From contig MGYJ01000011.1 of assembly GCA_001801685.1 (NCBI GenBank), positions 1 through 35,485 of the forward strand: DNA of 35,485 nucleotides. Direction: 5' to 3'. The notes under the pieces were generated by a model, which worked only from the letters and a program-made list of their open reading frames with translations, was not told where the DNA came from and made no database searches. This document shows, piece by piece, positions 1 through 7,852 of this stretch (its first letter is position 1; each line of letters begins with the position of its first letter). Source of the DNA: Gammaproteobacteria bacterium RIFCSPHIGHO2_12_FULL_63_22. Its GTDB lineage: Bacteria > Pseudomonadota > Gammaproteobacteria > Xanthomonadales > Xanthomonadaceae. Position numbers and translations under genes: made by a program.

Positions 1-451
1 AGCGCAACAGGCTCAGGCCGTCCTTGCCGGTCACGTTGTGCAGCACCAGCTGCACTGCCGGATGTGCGGCGCGGAAGGCCTGCACCAGGGGCGGTAGCAG
101 GTACAGGATGGTGGAACTGCCGGCCGCCACGTGCAGGTCGCCGCCTTCCAGACCCTTCAGCCGGTTGCGGAACTCGCCCTCGATGCCGTCCAGGCCCTCC
201 ACCAGCGGCCTGGCCAGCTCGTACAGGGCGGTGCCGCCCCGGGTAAGGGTCAGGCGCCGGCCGAGGCGCTCGAACAAGGGCGAGCCCATGTCCCGCTCCA
301 GGGCCTGCAGCTGCAGGGTGACGGCCGGCTGGCTCAGGAACAGGGCCTCGGCCGCGCGTGACACGGAGCCCAGCCGGGCCACCTGGCAGAAGGCGCGCAG
401 GGGTTTGAGCCGGTCACCCTTGTAGTAGAAGCGGGGCTTGGCGCCAGCCAT
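1..451 (-). CDS. LysR-family transcriptional regulator (3' part cut by window edge)
   Basis: Reading the minus strand from an ATG at 449-451 gives 150 codons open to the window edge, so the C-terminal part is missing. Residues about 15-75 form a LysR winged helix-turn-helix: FCQVARLGSVSRAAEALFLS, then SQPAVTLQLQALE, then a segment with LFERLGRRLTLT. The start of the periplasmic-binding-like effector domain follows (GDLHVAAGSSTILYLLPPLV). A GGGAA stretch lies a few bases before the ATG. It is divergent from aceB with a 92-base spacer, the classic arrangement for a LysR protein controlling the neighbouring operon, so control of the glyoxylate shunt is a reasonable inference. The sequence looks CysB-like, and the true effector cannot be read. 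Confidence 0.9.
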   Translation of the reverse strand, partial: MAGAKPRFYYKGDRLKPLRAFCQVARLGSVSRAAEALFLSQPAVTLQLQALERDMGSPLFERLGRRLTLTRGGTALYELARPLVEGLDGIEGEFRNRLKGLEGGDLHVAAGSSTILYLLPPLVQAFRAAHPAVQLVLHNVTGKDGLSLLR

Positions 452-472
452 AGGGTGTTCCCGGTCTATATA

Positions 473-499
473 TTCAATTTGTTAATACATTCTATTGAA
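473..499. promoter_or_regulatory. Inverted repeat in lysR-aceB divergent promoter region
   Basis: TTCAAT (473-478) and ATTGAA (494-499) form a perfect inverted repeat with a 15-base spacer in an AT-rich island (about 465-520) within very GC-rich surroundings. Such dyads in a divergent lysR promoter are typical LysR-protein binding sites. On the minus strand a TTGACA (510-515) lies 15 bases before TAGAAT, and a TATATA occurs at 467-472 close to the lysR start, so promoter elements overlap the dyad. The exact promoters could not be fixed. Confidence 0.45.
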
Positions 500-543
500 A
501 CATTTGCTTTGTCAAATTCAAGCAGTCGTTTCACAGTCGGGTC

Positions 544-2172
544 ATGGACAACTCCCTGACTTCCCCAGGCAAAGCCCCCCACGCCGATCCCGTTCCGGGC
601 ATCGAGCTGGCCGCCTCCGCGTTTGCCGGCCAGGCCGAGCTGCTGACGCCGGCCGCCCTCGACTTCTTGGCCGATCTGCATCGACGTTTCGAGGCAACCC
701 GCCAGGCCCGGCTGATCGCCCGTCGGGTCCGCGCCGCACGCTTCGACGCCGGCGAGCTGCCCGATTTCCGCGAGGACACCCGCGCACTGCGCGAGGCCGA
801 CTGGCAGGTCGCCGAGCTGCCGACCGCGCTGCTGGACCGCCGCGTCGAAATCACCGGTCCGGTCGAACCCAAGATGGTGATCAACGCGCTGAACTCCGGC
901 GCGAAGGTCTACATGGCCGATTTCGAGGATTCCACCGCGCCCACCTGGGCCAACCTGCTGACCGGCCAGCGCGCGCTGCGCAAGGCGGTGGCCGGCACGC
1001 TGGACTGGATGGCGCCCGATGGCAGCAAGCACTACGTGCTGAAGCAAGAAGGCCTGGCCGTGCTGATGGTGCGTCCGCGTGGCTGGCACCTGGATGAAAA
1101 ACACATCCGCGTGGACGGCGCGCGCCTGTCCGGCTCCCTGTTCGACCTGGGCCTGTTCGCCTTCCACAACGCCGCGGCACTGGCAGCCAAGGACCTCGGC
1201 CCCTACTTCTACCTGCCCAAGCTGCAGTGCATGGAAGAAGCGCAGCTGTGGGACGAAGTGCTGGCCTTCATCGAAGTGCGCCTCGGCCTGCCGATCGGCC
1301 AGATGAAAGTGACCGTGCTGATCGAGACGCTGCCTGCTGCGTTCGAGATGGACGAAATCCTGCACGCCCTGCGCGGCCGCATCGCTGGCCTGAACTGCGG
1401 TCGCTGGGACTACATTTTTTCCTACCTCAAGACCTTCCGCCGCCATCGCGACCGCATCCTGCCCGAGCGTGCACAGCTGACCATGGGCCAGGGTTTCCTG
1501 AAGGCCTATGCCGAGCAACTGATCCAGACCTGCCACCGTCGTGGCGCGCTGGCGATCGGCGGCATGGCCGCGCAGATTCCGATCAGCGGCGATCCGGAAG
1601 CGAATGAAAAAGCACTGGCTCGCGTCCGCGCCAACAAGCTGCGCGAAGTCGGCGCCGGCCACGACGGCACCTGGGTCGCCCATCCGGCGCTGATTCCACT
1701 GGCGCAGGAAATCTTCGACGCGCAGATGCCCACGCCCAACCAGCGCCAGGTGATGCGCGACGACGTCAAGACAAGCCGCGACGACCTGATCCGCCCCAGC
1801 GTCGGCACCATCACCCGCGCCGGCTTCGACAACAACGTGGAAGTCTGCGTGCGCTACCTCGCCGCCTGGCTCGACGGCCAGGGCTGCGTACCGATCCACT
1901 GGTTGATGGAAGACGCCGCCACCGCCGAAATTTCCCGCGCGCAATTGTGGCAATGGCTGCACCACGGCGACCTGCATCTGGACGACGGAACGCCGGTGGA
2001 CTTCACCCTGTTCGATCGCGCGTTGCTGTCGCTGCCCTCGCGCCTGGCCGATCGCATGCGCCTGCCCGGCGGCGAACGCATCAATGACGCGATCGCATTG
2101 CTGGACGAACTCACCCACGCCGACGAACTCGCCGACTTCCTCACGCTCGCCGCCTACGAACGCATTGATTAA
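544..2172 (+). CDS. aceB: Malate synthase A
   Basis: Condenses glyoxylate with acetyl-CoA to malate, the second step of the glyoxylate shunt, in the cytoplasm. The 542 residues match the usual length of form A. Visible family motifs are ADFEDSTAP at 125-133, VRPRGWH at 176-182 (carrying the catalytic Arg), ETLPAAFEMDEILHALR at 261-277, LNCGRWDYIFSYLKTF around 283-298, GHDGTWVAHP around 372-381, and MEDAATAE at 455-462 with the catalytic-base Asp at about 457. It is followed 18 bases later by aceA, so the two are surely one operon. Expression probably depends on growth on acetate or fatty acids, through the divergent LysR regulator. Nothing odd was seen. Confidence 0.98.
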   Translation: MDNSLTSPGKAPHADPVPGIELAASAFAGQAELLTPAALDFLADLHRRFEATRQARLIARRVRAARFDAGELPDFREDTRALREADWQVAELPTALLDRRVEITGPVEPKMVINALNSGAKVYMADFEDSTAPTWANLLTGQRALRKAVAGTLDWMAPDGSKHYVLKQEGLAVLMVRPRGWHLDEKHIRVDGARLSGSLFDLGLFAFHNAAALAAKDLGPYFYLPKLQCMEEAQLWDEVLAFIEVRLGLPIGQMKVTVLIETLPAAFEMDEILHALRGRIAGLNCGRWDYIFSYLKTFRRHRDRILPERAQLTMGQGFLKAYAEQLIQTCHRRGALAIGGMAAQIPISGDPEANEKALARVRANKLREVGAGHDGTWVAHPALIPLAQEIFDAQMPTPNQRQVMRDDVKTSRDDLIRPSVGTITRAGFDNNVEVCVRYLAAWLDGQGCVPIHWLMEDAATAEISRAQLWQWLHHGDLHLDDGTPVDFTLFDRALLSLPSRLADRMRLPGGERINDAIALLDELTHADELADFLTLAAYERID

Positions 2173-2190
2173 CTCACCAAGGACATCGCC

Positions 2191-3492
2191 ATGAGCACCA
2201 CGCTTCCCACCGCCGACCAGTTGAAAGCCGACTGGGCCACCAATCCACGCTGGGCCGGCATTGAACGCGGCTATCCGGCTGAGGAAGTGGTGCGCCTTCG
2301 CGGCACCGTCGCCATCGAACATTCGCTGGCGCGCTTGGGCGCGGACAAGCTCTGGAAATACCTCGGCGAAAAGCCGTTCGTGAATGCGCTCGGCGCGCTC
2401 ACCGGCAACCAGGCCATGCAGCAGGTGAAGGCCGGCCTCAACGCCATCTATCTGTCGGGCTGGCAGGTCGCCGCGGATGCGAATGTCGCCGGTGAAATGT
2501 ATCCCGACCAGTCGCTGTATCCGGCCAATTCGGTGCCGCTGGTGGTCAAGCGCATCAACAACACGCTGTTGCGCGCCGACCAGCTCAACCACGCCGAAGG
2601 CAACCACGACACCGATTGGCTGCAGCCGATCGTCGCCGATGCCGAAGCCGGTTTTGGTGGCGTGCTGAATGCGTTCGAGCTGATGAAATCCATGATCGAG
2701 GCGGGCGCTGCTGGCGTCCACTTCGAAGATCAATTGGCGAGCGTGAAGAAGTGCGGCCACATGGGCGGCAAGGTGCTGGTGCCGACGCAGGAAGCCGTGC
2801 AGAAACTCATCGCCGCGCGCCTGGCCGCCGACGTGATGGGCGTGCCGACGTTGATCGTCGCGCGCACCGATGCCGAAGCGGCCGACCTGATCACCTCCGA
2901 CATCGATCCCAACGACCACGCCTTCATCACTGGCGAGCGCACGGTGGAAGGTTTCTACAAGACCAGGCCGGGACTCGACCAGGCCATCAGCCGCGGCATC
3001 GCCTACGCGCCGTACGCCGACCTCGTCTGGTGCGAGACCGGCAAGCCGGATCTGGAATTCGCGCGCAAGTTCGCCGCCGCCATCCATGCCAGGTATCCGG
3101 GCAAGATGCTGGCCTACAACTGCTCGCCTTCGTTCAACTGGAAGAAGAATCTCGACGATGCGACCATCGCGTCGTTCCAGCATGAGCTGGCCAAGCTCGG
3201 CTACAGGTTCCAGTTCATCACCCTGGCCGGTTTCCACTCGCTGAACTACTCGATGTTCAACCTCGCCTACGGCTATGCCCGCAACCAGATGAGCGCTTTC
3301 GTCGAATTGCAGGAAGCCGAATTCGCGGCAGCCGAGCGCGGCTTTACCGCGGTCAAGCACCAGCGCGAAGTGGGTACGGGCTACTTCGACTCGGTCACCC
3401 AGGCCATCCAGGGCGGCACCAGCTCGACCACGGCGCTCAAGGGTTCTACCGAAGAAGAGCAGTTCCAGGATGCCCCCGACAAGGCGGCATGA
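2191..3492 (+). CDS. aceA: Isocitrate lyase
   Basis: Cleaves isocitrate to glyoxylate and succinate, the first step of the glyoxylate shunt. The 433 residues fit the short bacterial type. The catalytic signature [11 protein letters not shown] is at 186-196 with the active-site Cys at 188. Other conserved stretches are [11 protein letters not shown] near the N-terminus, [10 protein letters not shown] (about 148-157, Mg-binding region), HFEDQ (177-181), [10 protein letters not shown] and [12 protein letters not shown] purine-rich AAGGACA stands about 8 bases before the ATG. It is the second gene of aceBA; the downstream gene starts after a 163-base gap, so transcription probably ends or weakens here. 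Confidence 0.98.
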   Translation: MSTTLPTADQLKADWATNPRWAGIERGYPAEEVVRLRGTVAIEHSLARLGADKLWKYLGEKPFVNALGALTGNQAMQQVKAGLNAIYLSGWQVAADANVAGEMYPDQSLYPANSVPLVVKRINNTLLRADQLNHAEGNHDTDWLQPIVADAEAGFGGVLNAFELMKSMIEAGAAGVHFEDQLASVKKCGHMGGKVLVPTQEAVQKLIAARLAADVMGVPTLIVARTDAEAADLITSDIDPNDHAFITGERTVEGFYKTRPGLDQAISRGIAYAPYADLVWCETGKPDLEFARKFAAAIHARYPGKMLAYNCSPSFNWKKNLDDATIASFQHELAKLGYRFQFITLAGFHSLNYSMFNLAYGYARNQMSAFVELQEAEFAAAERGFTAVKHQREVGTGYFDSVTQAIQGGTSSTTALKGSTEEEQFQDAPDKAA

Positions 3493-3587
3493 ACGGATGC
3501 ACTACGGGAGGGCTGGGCCAAACTAGCCAGTCCAGTAAATTTCCCTGAGCGAAATCTACTAATTCGCTGAATCCTTGACTCAAAGCA

Positions 3588-3612
3588 CGGCGGGCCCGTT
3601 CTCGGCCCGCCG
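3588..3612. terminator. Strong GC hairpin after aceA
   Basis: CGGCGGGCC (3588-3596) pairs perfectly with GGCCCGCCG (3604-3612) around a 7-base loop. It lies about 95 bases past the aceA stop and upstream of the GGDEF gene. Only a short TTT follows, so it is a weak candidate for an intrinsic terminator or a 3' end stabiliser of aceBA rather than a textbook terminator. Confidence 0.35.
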
Positions 3613-3620
3613 AGTTTCGC

Positions 3621-3651
3621 TACACTCGGGATATTGCCCCCGGTCCCGAGT
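3621..3651 (+). promoter_or_regulatory. Putative -10 box and overlapping inverted repeat before the GGDEF gene
   Basis: TACACT (3621-3626) resembles a -10 element 29 bases before the proposed GTG start. Overlapping it is a perfect 8-base inverted repeat, ACTCGGGA (3624-3631) and TCCCGAGT (3644-3651), with a 12-base spacer. Its position over the expected transcription start and just before the start codon suits either a repressor operator or a 5' UTR hairpin hiding the start. No convincing -35 was found. Confidence 0.35.
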
Positions 3652-3655
3652 GCCC

Positions 3656-4666
3656 GTGAACCAAGTTGATACCCATTCCTCCAGCCCCGCGCTCCGTGCC
3701 GAGGCCGGATTGCTGCCCAGCGTGCTCAATCCTGAGGAGCGCGCGCTGTTGACCAGCGCGGGAAACGCGCGCGCGGTGCTGCCGGGTGAACAACTGTTTC
3801 GTCGCGGCGACGATGCGCAATCCATGTTCCTGATCGAGTCGGGCGAGGTGCGACTGCGTTTCGAAGACGGCCTGGCCGACAAGATCCTGGGTGCCGGGCA
3901 GTACTTCGGCGAGCTGTCGGTCTTCGTCGGGCAGCACCAGCGTTTCGCCACCGCGGTGGTCGAATCGGAAGGCGTGCTGTTTGAAGTCTCGTCCGATGCA
4001 TTCTCGCGACTGATCGATCGCGCCCCGTCCGCCATCGCCCGCTTCATGCAGCGCAGCTTCACCTACCTGGTTACCGGCGAACAGCAGCTGATGCAAAGCT
4101 TGCGGCGGCGCAATGAAGACCTGATGCAGACGCTCGACACCCTGCGCCAGACCCGCAGCGAGTTGTCCGTTGCCCAGCAGCTGGTGCGGTCGGACGACCT
4201 GACCGGGCTGTCCAACCGTCGCGGCCTGTATCGCTTCCTGGACGAAAGCTCGCGTTATCCAATGGTGGGCAAGCGCCTTGCGCTGCTGCTGATCGACATC
4301 GACCACTTCAAGCGGCTCAACGACATGAGCGGCCACCTGGCAGGTGACTCGGCCCTGCGTGCCGTTGCCGACGAAGTGCGACGCATCGCCGGGCCGCTGG
4401 AATTGCCGTGCAGGCTCGGCGGCGATGAATTCGCCCTGGTGCTGCGCGTCGCCGACGAGGGTGACCTCGCCAACCGCGCGTTGGGCCTGATCGCCGCCAT
4501 CCGCGCCCTGCGCCTGCCCAGCCTGCGCGAACAGACCCTCACCATCAGCGTGGGCGGCGTGTTCTGCGCCGATCCGGGCGGCTGGTCGGCCTGGTACAGC
4601 CAGGGCGACCTGGCCCTTTACGAGGCCAAGAGCCGCGGAGGCGACCGCTGGCGACTTGCACTATAG
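3656..4666 (+). CDS. Cyclic-nucleotide-binding domain GGDEF protein (putative diguanylate cyclase)
   Basis: Predicted to make cyclic di-GMP in response to a bound cyclic mononucleotide. Counting from the GTG at 3656 (336 residues), a cNMP-binding (CAP effector-like) domain spans about 25-125. Its phosphate-binding cassette is FGELSVFVGQHQRFATAVV, including Glu86 and Arg96. A helical linker (about 130-180) leads to a GGDEF domain (about 180-336) with DDLTGLSNRRGLY, IDIDHFKRLND and an intact GGDEF at 255-259, so it is probably catalytically active. No RxxD inhibitory site precedes GGDEF. An upstream TTG at 3575 would add 27 unconvincing residues and sits before the putative promoter, so GTG was preferred. 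The next gene, 67 bases downstream, is a class III nucleotide cyclase. From memory, Xanthomonas campestris has the same pair (XC_0249/XC_0250) in a cGMP pathway. Confidence 0.88.
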   Translation: MNQVDTHSSSPALRAEAGLLPSVLNPEERALLTSAGNARAVLPGEQLFRRGDDAQSMFLIESGEVRLRFEDGLADKILGAGQYFGELSVFVGQHQRFATAVVESEGVLFEVSSDAFSRLIDRAPSAIARFMQRSFTYLVTGEQQLMQSLRRRNEDLMQTLDTLRQTRSELSVAQQLVRSDDLTGLSNRRGLYRFLDESSRYPMVGKRLALLLIDIDHFKRLNDMSGHLAGDSALRAVADEVRRIAGPLELPCRLGGDEFALVLRVADEGDLANRALGLIAAIRALRLPSLREQTLTISVGGVFCADPGGWSAWYSQGDLALYEAKSRGGDRWRLAL

Positions 4667-4733
4667 GGAGAGCCGCTGTCCTCACCGGGGCGAATTTGGC
4701 GTTCCCCGTACTACATAGACGTCAGCGCAGGTC

Positions 4734-7403
4734 ATGATCCCCAAGCCAAGCAGTTCGCCCCGGGCGTCCGTCGGCAGCACCGTCACGCCCATGTTGCGTG
4801 CCGTGCTGCTGGCCGATCTGGTGGACTCGACGGCCTTCATCGAGCGGTTCGGCGATGCCCGGGCGGCGGTGGCACTTCAGCGCCTCGACTTGCAGATCCG
4901 CGACTTGCTGGAGTTCACCGGGGGCCGACTGATCGACAAGGCCGACGGCCTGCTGGCGATCTTCGAACGCCCCATCCAGGCCGTTGATTTCGCGCTGCGC
5001 TACCAGCAAGCCCTGCGTCACTTCAGCAGCAGCGAAGGCTCCACCCTCACCGCACGGGTCGGCATCCATGTTGGCGAAGTGATGACCTGGAGCAATCCCG
5101 ACCAGGCCATCGCGGCGGGTGCCAAGCCTCTCGAAGTGGAAGGCCTGGCCAAGCCAATCGCGGCTCGCCTGATGTCGCTGGCGCTGCCCGGCCAGATCCT
5201 CATTTCAAGCATGGCGCAGAGTCTCGCCCAGCGCGCCCAGGCCGAACTGGGCGAACGCAGCCAGCGCCTGCGCTGGATGGTGCATGGCCGCTACCGCTTC
5301 AAGGGCGTGCCCGCGCCCTTGCTGGTGCACGAGGTGGGCGAGGTCGGATTTGCGCCCCTGGTCGAGCCGCCGTCGGGCCAGAAGGTCTGGCGCGAGTTGC
5401 CGGTGTGGCGTCGGCCGCCGGTGGTGGTGGCCGAAATCCTACTGTTCCTGCTGGTCGGCGGCTTCTACGCGTACAGCGTCCTGCGCAGCCCGCCCGCCGT
5501 AGCCTTCGGCGAACGCGACTGGGTGGTGATCGGCGACATGAGCAACTTCACTGCCGACCCGCGCCTGGAGGACTCGCTGGAAACGGCGTTCCGCATCGGC
5601 CTGGAACAATCGCGCTTCGTGAACATCGTGCCGGAACTGAAAGTGCAGAGCGCACTCGAACGCATGGGGCGCGACAGCCAGACGTCCATCGATCGCGCCA
5701 TCGGCAGCGAGATCGCCATCCGCGAAGGGGCGCGGGTGCTCTTGCTGCCGACGGTGGCGGAAGTGGGTGGCAAGCTCCGCGTCAGCGTCGAGGTGGTGGA
5801 CCCGAACACGCAGGCCACGGTTTACGCGCAGACGGCGGAAGGGCGCGGCGTCAACTCGCTGCTGGCGTCGCTGGACACCGTGGCGGTCGGCATGCGCGAA
5901 AAGTTCGGCGAGTCTGTGAAGGACATCGAGGCCGGCAGCAAGCCCTTGCCCGAGGCAACCACGCGAGATCTCAACGCCTTGCGCGCCTACAGCCTGGGGC
6001 AAAAATTGCGTAGCGAGGGTCGCCTCGAAGAAGCCATTGCGCTGCACGAGGAAGCGATCAAGCTGGACCCGAATTTCGCCATGGCCTTCATCGGACTGGG
6101 GAAATTGCGCCTGGCTTCGGGCGACGACGCGGAATACTTCCGGTTGCTCGGGAAAGCCAAGGCCCTTCGCTCGCGCCTGACCCATCGGGAAATGTTGTTC
6201 CTCGATGCCAACCTGGCAACCTACGGTCCGGCGCCTGAAGCGCTCGCCAAATGGCGCCTGCTTGCCGGTCTCTATCCCGATGAATACCAGGGCTACTACA
6301 ACTACAGCCTGACGTCGTGGTTCCACAGCTATCGTTACAAGGAGGCGCTCGAGTACTTGCGCCCCGCGATGGTGGCGCGAAACCCGAGGCTGCGCTCTGC
6401 CTACTACCTGCAGGGCGTGCTGCAGACGATCCTTGAGCAACCCGGCGATGCGCTGGCCTCATTCCAGACTTACCAGTCGCTGGGTGGCGCGGATTTCAAC
6501 CGTCACCATGCCGAGGCATTTGCGACGATGCGTCGCTTCGACGAGGCGGAAAAACAGCAGGCCTTGCGAAAGCGCACCAATGTCGCCAATGCCGACTTCC
6601 CGCAACGGGTCGACGAAGCCATCTTTCCCCTGGACCGCGGCCGTTGGGACGAAGGTGTCGCGGCCATGAAGCAGCTGGCGGCTGAGTCGCACCTTGCCTC
6701 CTCCGATAGCGGACGCAGGATGCGAATGATGCAGTTGTCGCTCAGTGGGATAGCGGGCGACCCAGAGTTGCGCCGCGAACTTTCCGATTTTGTCACCAGT
6801 CAATCCAAATGGCTGGACAGCGGCAGCGCGTTGACCCAGATCGGCGATACGTTTTCCGTACTGATGGCAGGCGTGCTTGCCGCCGGAAATGGTGATCCGG
6901 CGCTCGGGCGTCGCGCGCTTGCAATGGTGCAGTCGCGGGCATTGGAAAGCGGCTATCCGGCCTTGCTCAATGCAGTCGCCATGCTTGAAACCGAACTGCT
7001 CATCAACCAAGGCAAGCCCGACCGTGCCGTTGAAAGACTGCAACCATTGCACGACGGCAACGAGCTATACCTGAGCCATGAAGTGATGATGCGGGCGCTG
7101 GCGGCCAGCGGCCGCAACCTGGAGGCGGCGAAGGAAGCCGAGTGGCTGTCAAGCCATCGCGGTCGGGCCTACGCCGAGTTCAATATCGACCAGGTCTTGA
7201 ACGCGTCCAATGTTGCGCACAGTAATCTTGCCCTGTTGTCGGGCGCCGAATACCTCGCCGCGGCCGGAAAACTCGAGCCCGCGCGTGTCCGGCTAGGCGT
7301 CTTCCTCCGCAACTGGCCGAACGCGCGAACCCTGCCCTTCCTGCGCGATCGCATGCGCAAGCTGGACGCGGCGCTCGAAAACCCGGCGCCGCGCAAGACC
7401 TGA
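4734..7403 (+). CDS. Membrane-anchored class III nucleotide cyclase with TolB-like and TPR region (peptide-modification-system cyclase type)
   Basis: An 889-residue protein. Residues about 20-160 form a class III adenylate/guanylate cyclase domain, with ADLVDSTAFIERFGD carrying metal-binding Asp28, GGRLIDKADGLLAIFE with Asp71, and RVGIHVGEV at about 108-116. One transmembrane helix follows (about 229-250). Then comes a TolB/FlgO-like domain (about 262-395: DWVVIGDMSNFTADPRLEDS and ARVLLLPTVAEV). Tetratricopeptide-type repeats begin at about 415 (AYSLGQKLRSEGRLEEAIAL) and fill the C-terminal half, probably outside the cytoplasm. The usual NxxxR transition-state motif reads PIAAR (141-145), so the Asn is replaced by Pro, and the lysine that fixes adenine specificity is not in its normal place. 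Product and activity are therefore open. I recall an NCBI family 'putative peptide modification system cyclase' with this layout. The neighbours support it: a cNMP-GGDEF receptor upstream, a peptide and a SagB-like enzyme downstream. Confidence 0.85.
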   Translation: MIPKPSSSPRASVGSTVTPMLRAVLLADLVDSTAFIERFGDARAAVALQRLDLQIRDLLEFTGGRLIDKADGLLAIFERPIQAVDFALRYQQALRHFSSSEGSTLTARVGIHVGEVMTWSNPDQAIAAGAKPLEVEGLAKPIAARLMSLALPGQILISSMAQSLAQRAQAELGERSQRLRWMVHGRYRFKGVPAPLLVHEVGEVGFAPLVEPPSGQKVWRELPVWRRPPVVVAEILLFLLVGGFYAYSVLRSPPAVAFGERDWVVIGDMSNFTADPRLEDSLETAFRIGLEQSRFVNIVPELKVQSALERMGRDSQTSIDRAIGSEIAIREGARVLLLPTVAEVGGKLRVSVEVVDPNTQATVYAQTAEGRGVNSLLASLDTVAVGMREKFGESVKDIEAGSKPLPEATTRDLNALRAYSLGQKLRSEGRLEEAIALHEEAIKLDPNFAMAFIGLGKLRLASGDDAEYFRLLGKAKALRSRLTHREMLFLDANLATYGPAPEALAKWRLLAGLYPDEYQGYYNYSLTSWFHSYRYKEALEYLRPAMVARNPRLRSAYYLQGVLQTILEQPGDALASFQTYQSLGGADFNRHHAEAFATMRRFDEAEKQQALRKRTNVANADFPQRVDEAIFPLDRGRWDEGVAAMKQLAAESHLASSDSGRRMRMMQLSLSGIAGDPELRRELSDFVTSQSKWLDSGSALTQIGDTFSVLMAGVLAAGNGDPALGRRALAMVQSRALESGYPALLNAVAMLETELLINQGKPDRAVERLQPLHDGNELYLSHEVMMRALAASGRNLEAAKEAEWLSSHRGRAYAEFNIDQVLNASNVAHSNLALLSGAEYLAAAGKLEPARVRLGVFLRNWPNARTLPFLRDRMRKLDAALENPAPRKT

Positions 7404-7411
7404 AACGCCTG

Positions 7412-7430
7412 GCCGGGCATGCTGCCCGGC
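7412..7430. terminator. Hairpin between convergent cyclase and peptide genes
   Basis: GCCGGGCA (7412-7419) and TGCCCGGC (7423-7430) form a perfect 8-base stem with a 3-base loop, in the 43-base gap between the cyclase stop and the stop of the minus-strand peptide gene. There is no T-run on either side, so it may act as a bidirectional transcript end only weakly or with help. Confidence 0.4.
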
Positions 7431-7446
7431 GGCCGCCGCAGATGGA

Positions 7447-7761
7447 CTACTCGGCGCAGATGTCGAACTGGTGGAAGATCAGCACGGACGCATCGCCGGT
7501 CCGTTCGTATTCGTCGTAGGTGGCGAGCATCGCTTCGGTCTGTTCGGCAATCTTTTCCGGGCTGGCGAGACCGCCGCGCAAATTTTCCAACGGCAATACC
7601 GGATCGCGCCCCGGTATGCCGCGATCGGCGTCGGGTGTTTCGTGGCCGATGCTCTGCAACGCCCCCCGGACGCTGTGATCAAAGCGTTCGCGAAACTTGG
7701 GCTCGGTTGCGAGTTTCGTCAGTAGCACGCGTGCTACTTCCCTGGAAATGATGCTGGTCAT
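7447..7761 (-). CDS. Putative ribosomally made, modified peptide with nitrile-hydratase-like leader
   Basis: A 104-residue protein. Residues 8-40 (VARVLLTKLATEPKFRERF, then SVRGALQSIGHE) resemble the nitrile-hydratase-type leader (NHLP) of RiPP precursors: an amphipathic helix with an LLxKLAxxPxFRxRF pattern and a following AL. A Pro/Asp/Gly-rich hinge (43-57) leads to LRGGLAS with a Gly-Gly at 63-64. Then comes an acidic helical tail ending FHQFDICAE with the only Cys at 102. The start is well supported: AGGGGA stands 6 bases before the ATG and a promoter-like TTGCGC-N17-TAGCCT lies upstream. It faces the cyclase (convergent) and diverges from the SagB-like dehydrogenase. I recall an NCBI family of 'putative modified peptides' found in this context. 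Whether it is cleaved after GG or modified at all is unknown. Confidence 0.75.
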   Translation of the reverse strand: MTSIISREVARVLLTKLATEPKFRERFDHSVRGALQSIGHETPDADRGIPGRDPVLPLENLRGGLASPEKIAEQTEAMLATYDEYERTGDASVLIFHQFDICAE

Positions 7762-7797
7762 CCGGATTCCCCTGCTACCCCTGATTGGAGCGTGCTC

Positions 7798-7826
7798 AGG
7801 CTAGCGGCTGCATCACGGCAGCGCAA
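7798..7826 (-). promoter_or_regulatory. Putative promoter of the peptide gene
   Basis: On the minus strand, TTGCGC (7821-7826) and TAGCCT (7798-7803) are separated by exactly 17 bases. The -10 is about 37 bases before the peptide ATG, which has a good Shine-Dalgarno. A CCTGA/TCAGG imperfect dyad lies just downstream of the -10. The spacing is ideal; the hexamers are moderate matches to the consensus. Confidence 0.45.
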
Positions 7827-7838
7827 GAATTTCTCCGG

Positions 7839-7852
7839 CACAATCCCGGCCA
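7839..7852 (+). promoter_or_regulatory. Putative -10 box implying leaderless transcript of the dehydrogenase gene
   Basis: CACAAT (7839-7844) ends 7 bases before the ATG at 7852, and no Shine-Dalgarno is present. This places the expected transcription start at or within a base or two of the A of ATG, suggesting a leaderless mRNA. No clear -35 is present. Confidence 0.35.

Noticed and set aside
466-3360. 964-codon open frame antisense to aceB-aceA
   Set aside because: It mirrors strongly conserved aceB and aceA; long antisense frames are expected from the high third-position GC. Its composition (many His, Gly, Gln, Val) is typical of such shadows.
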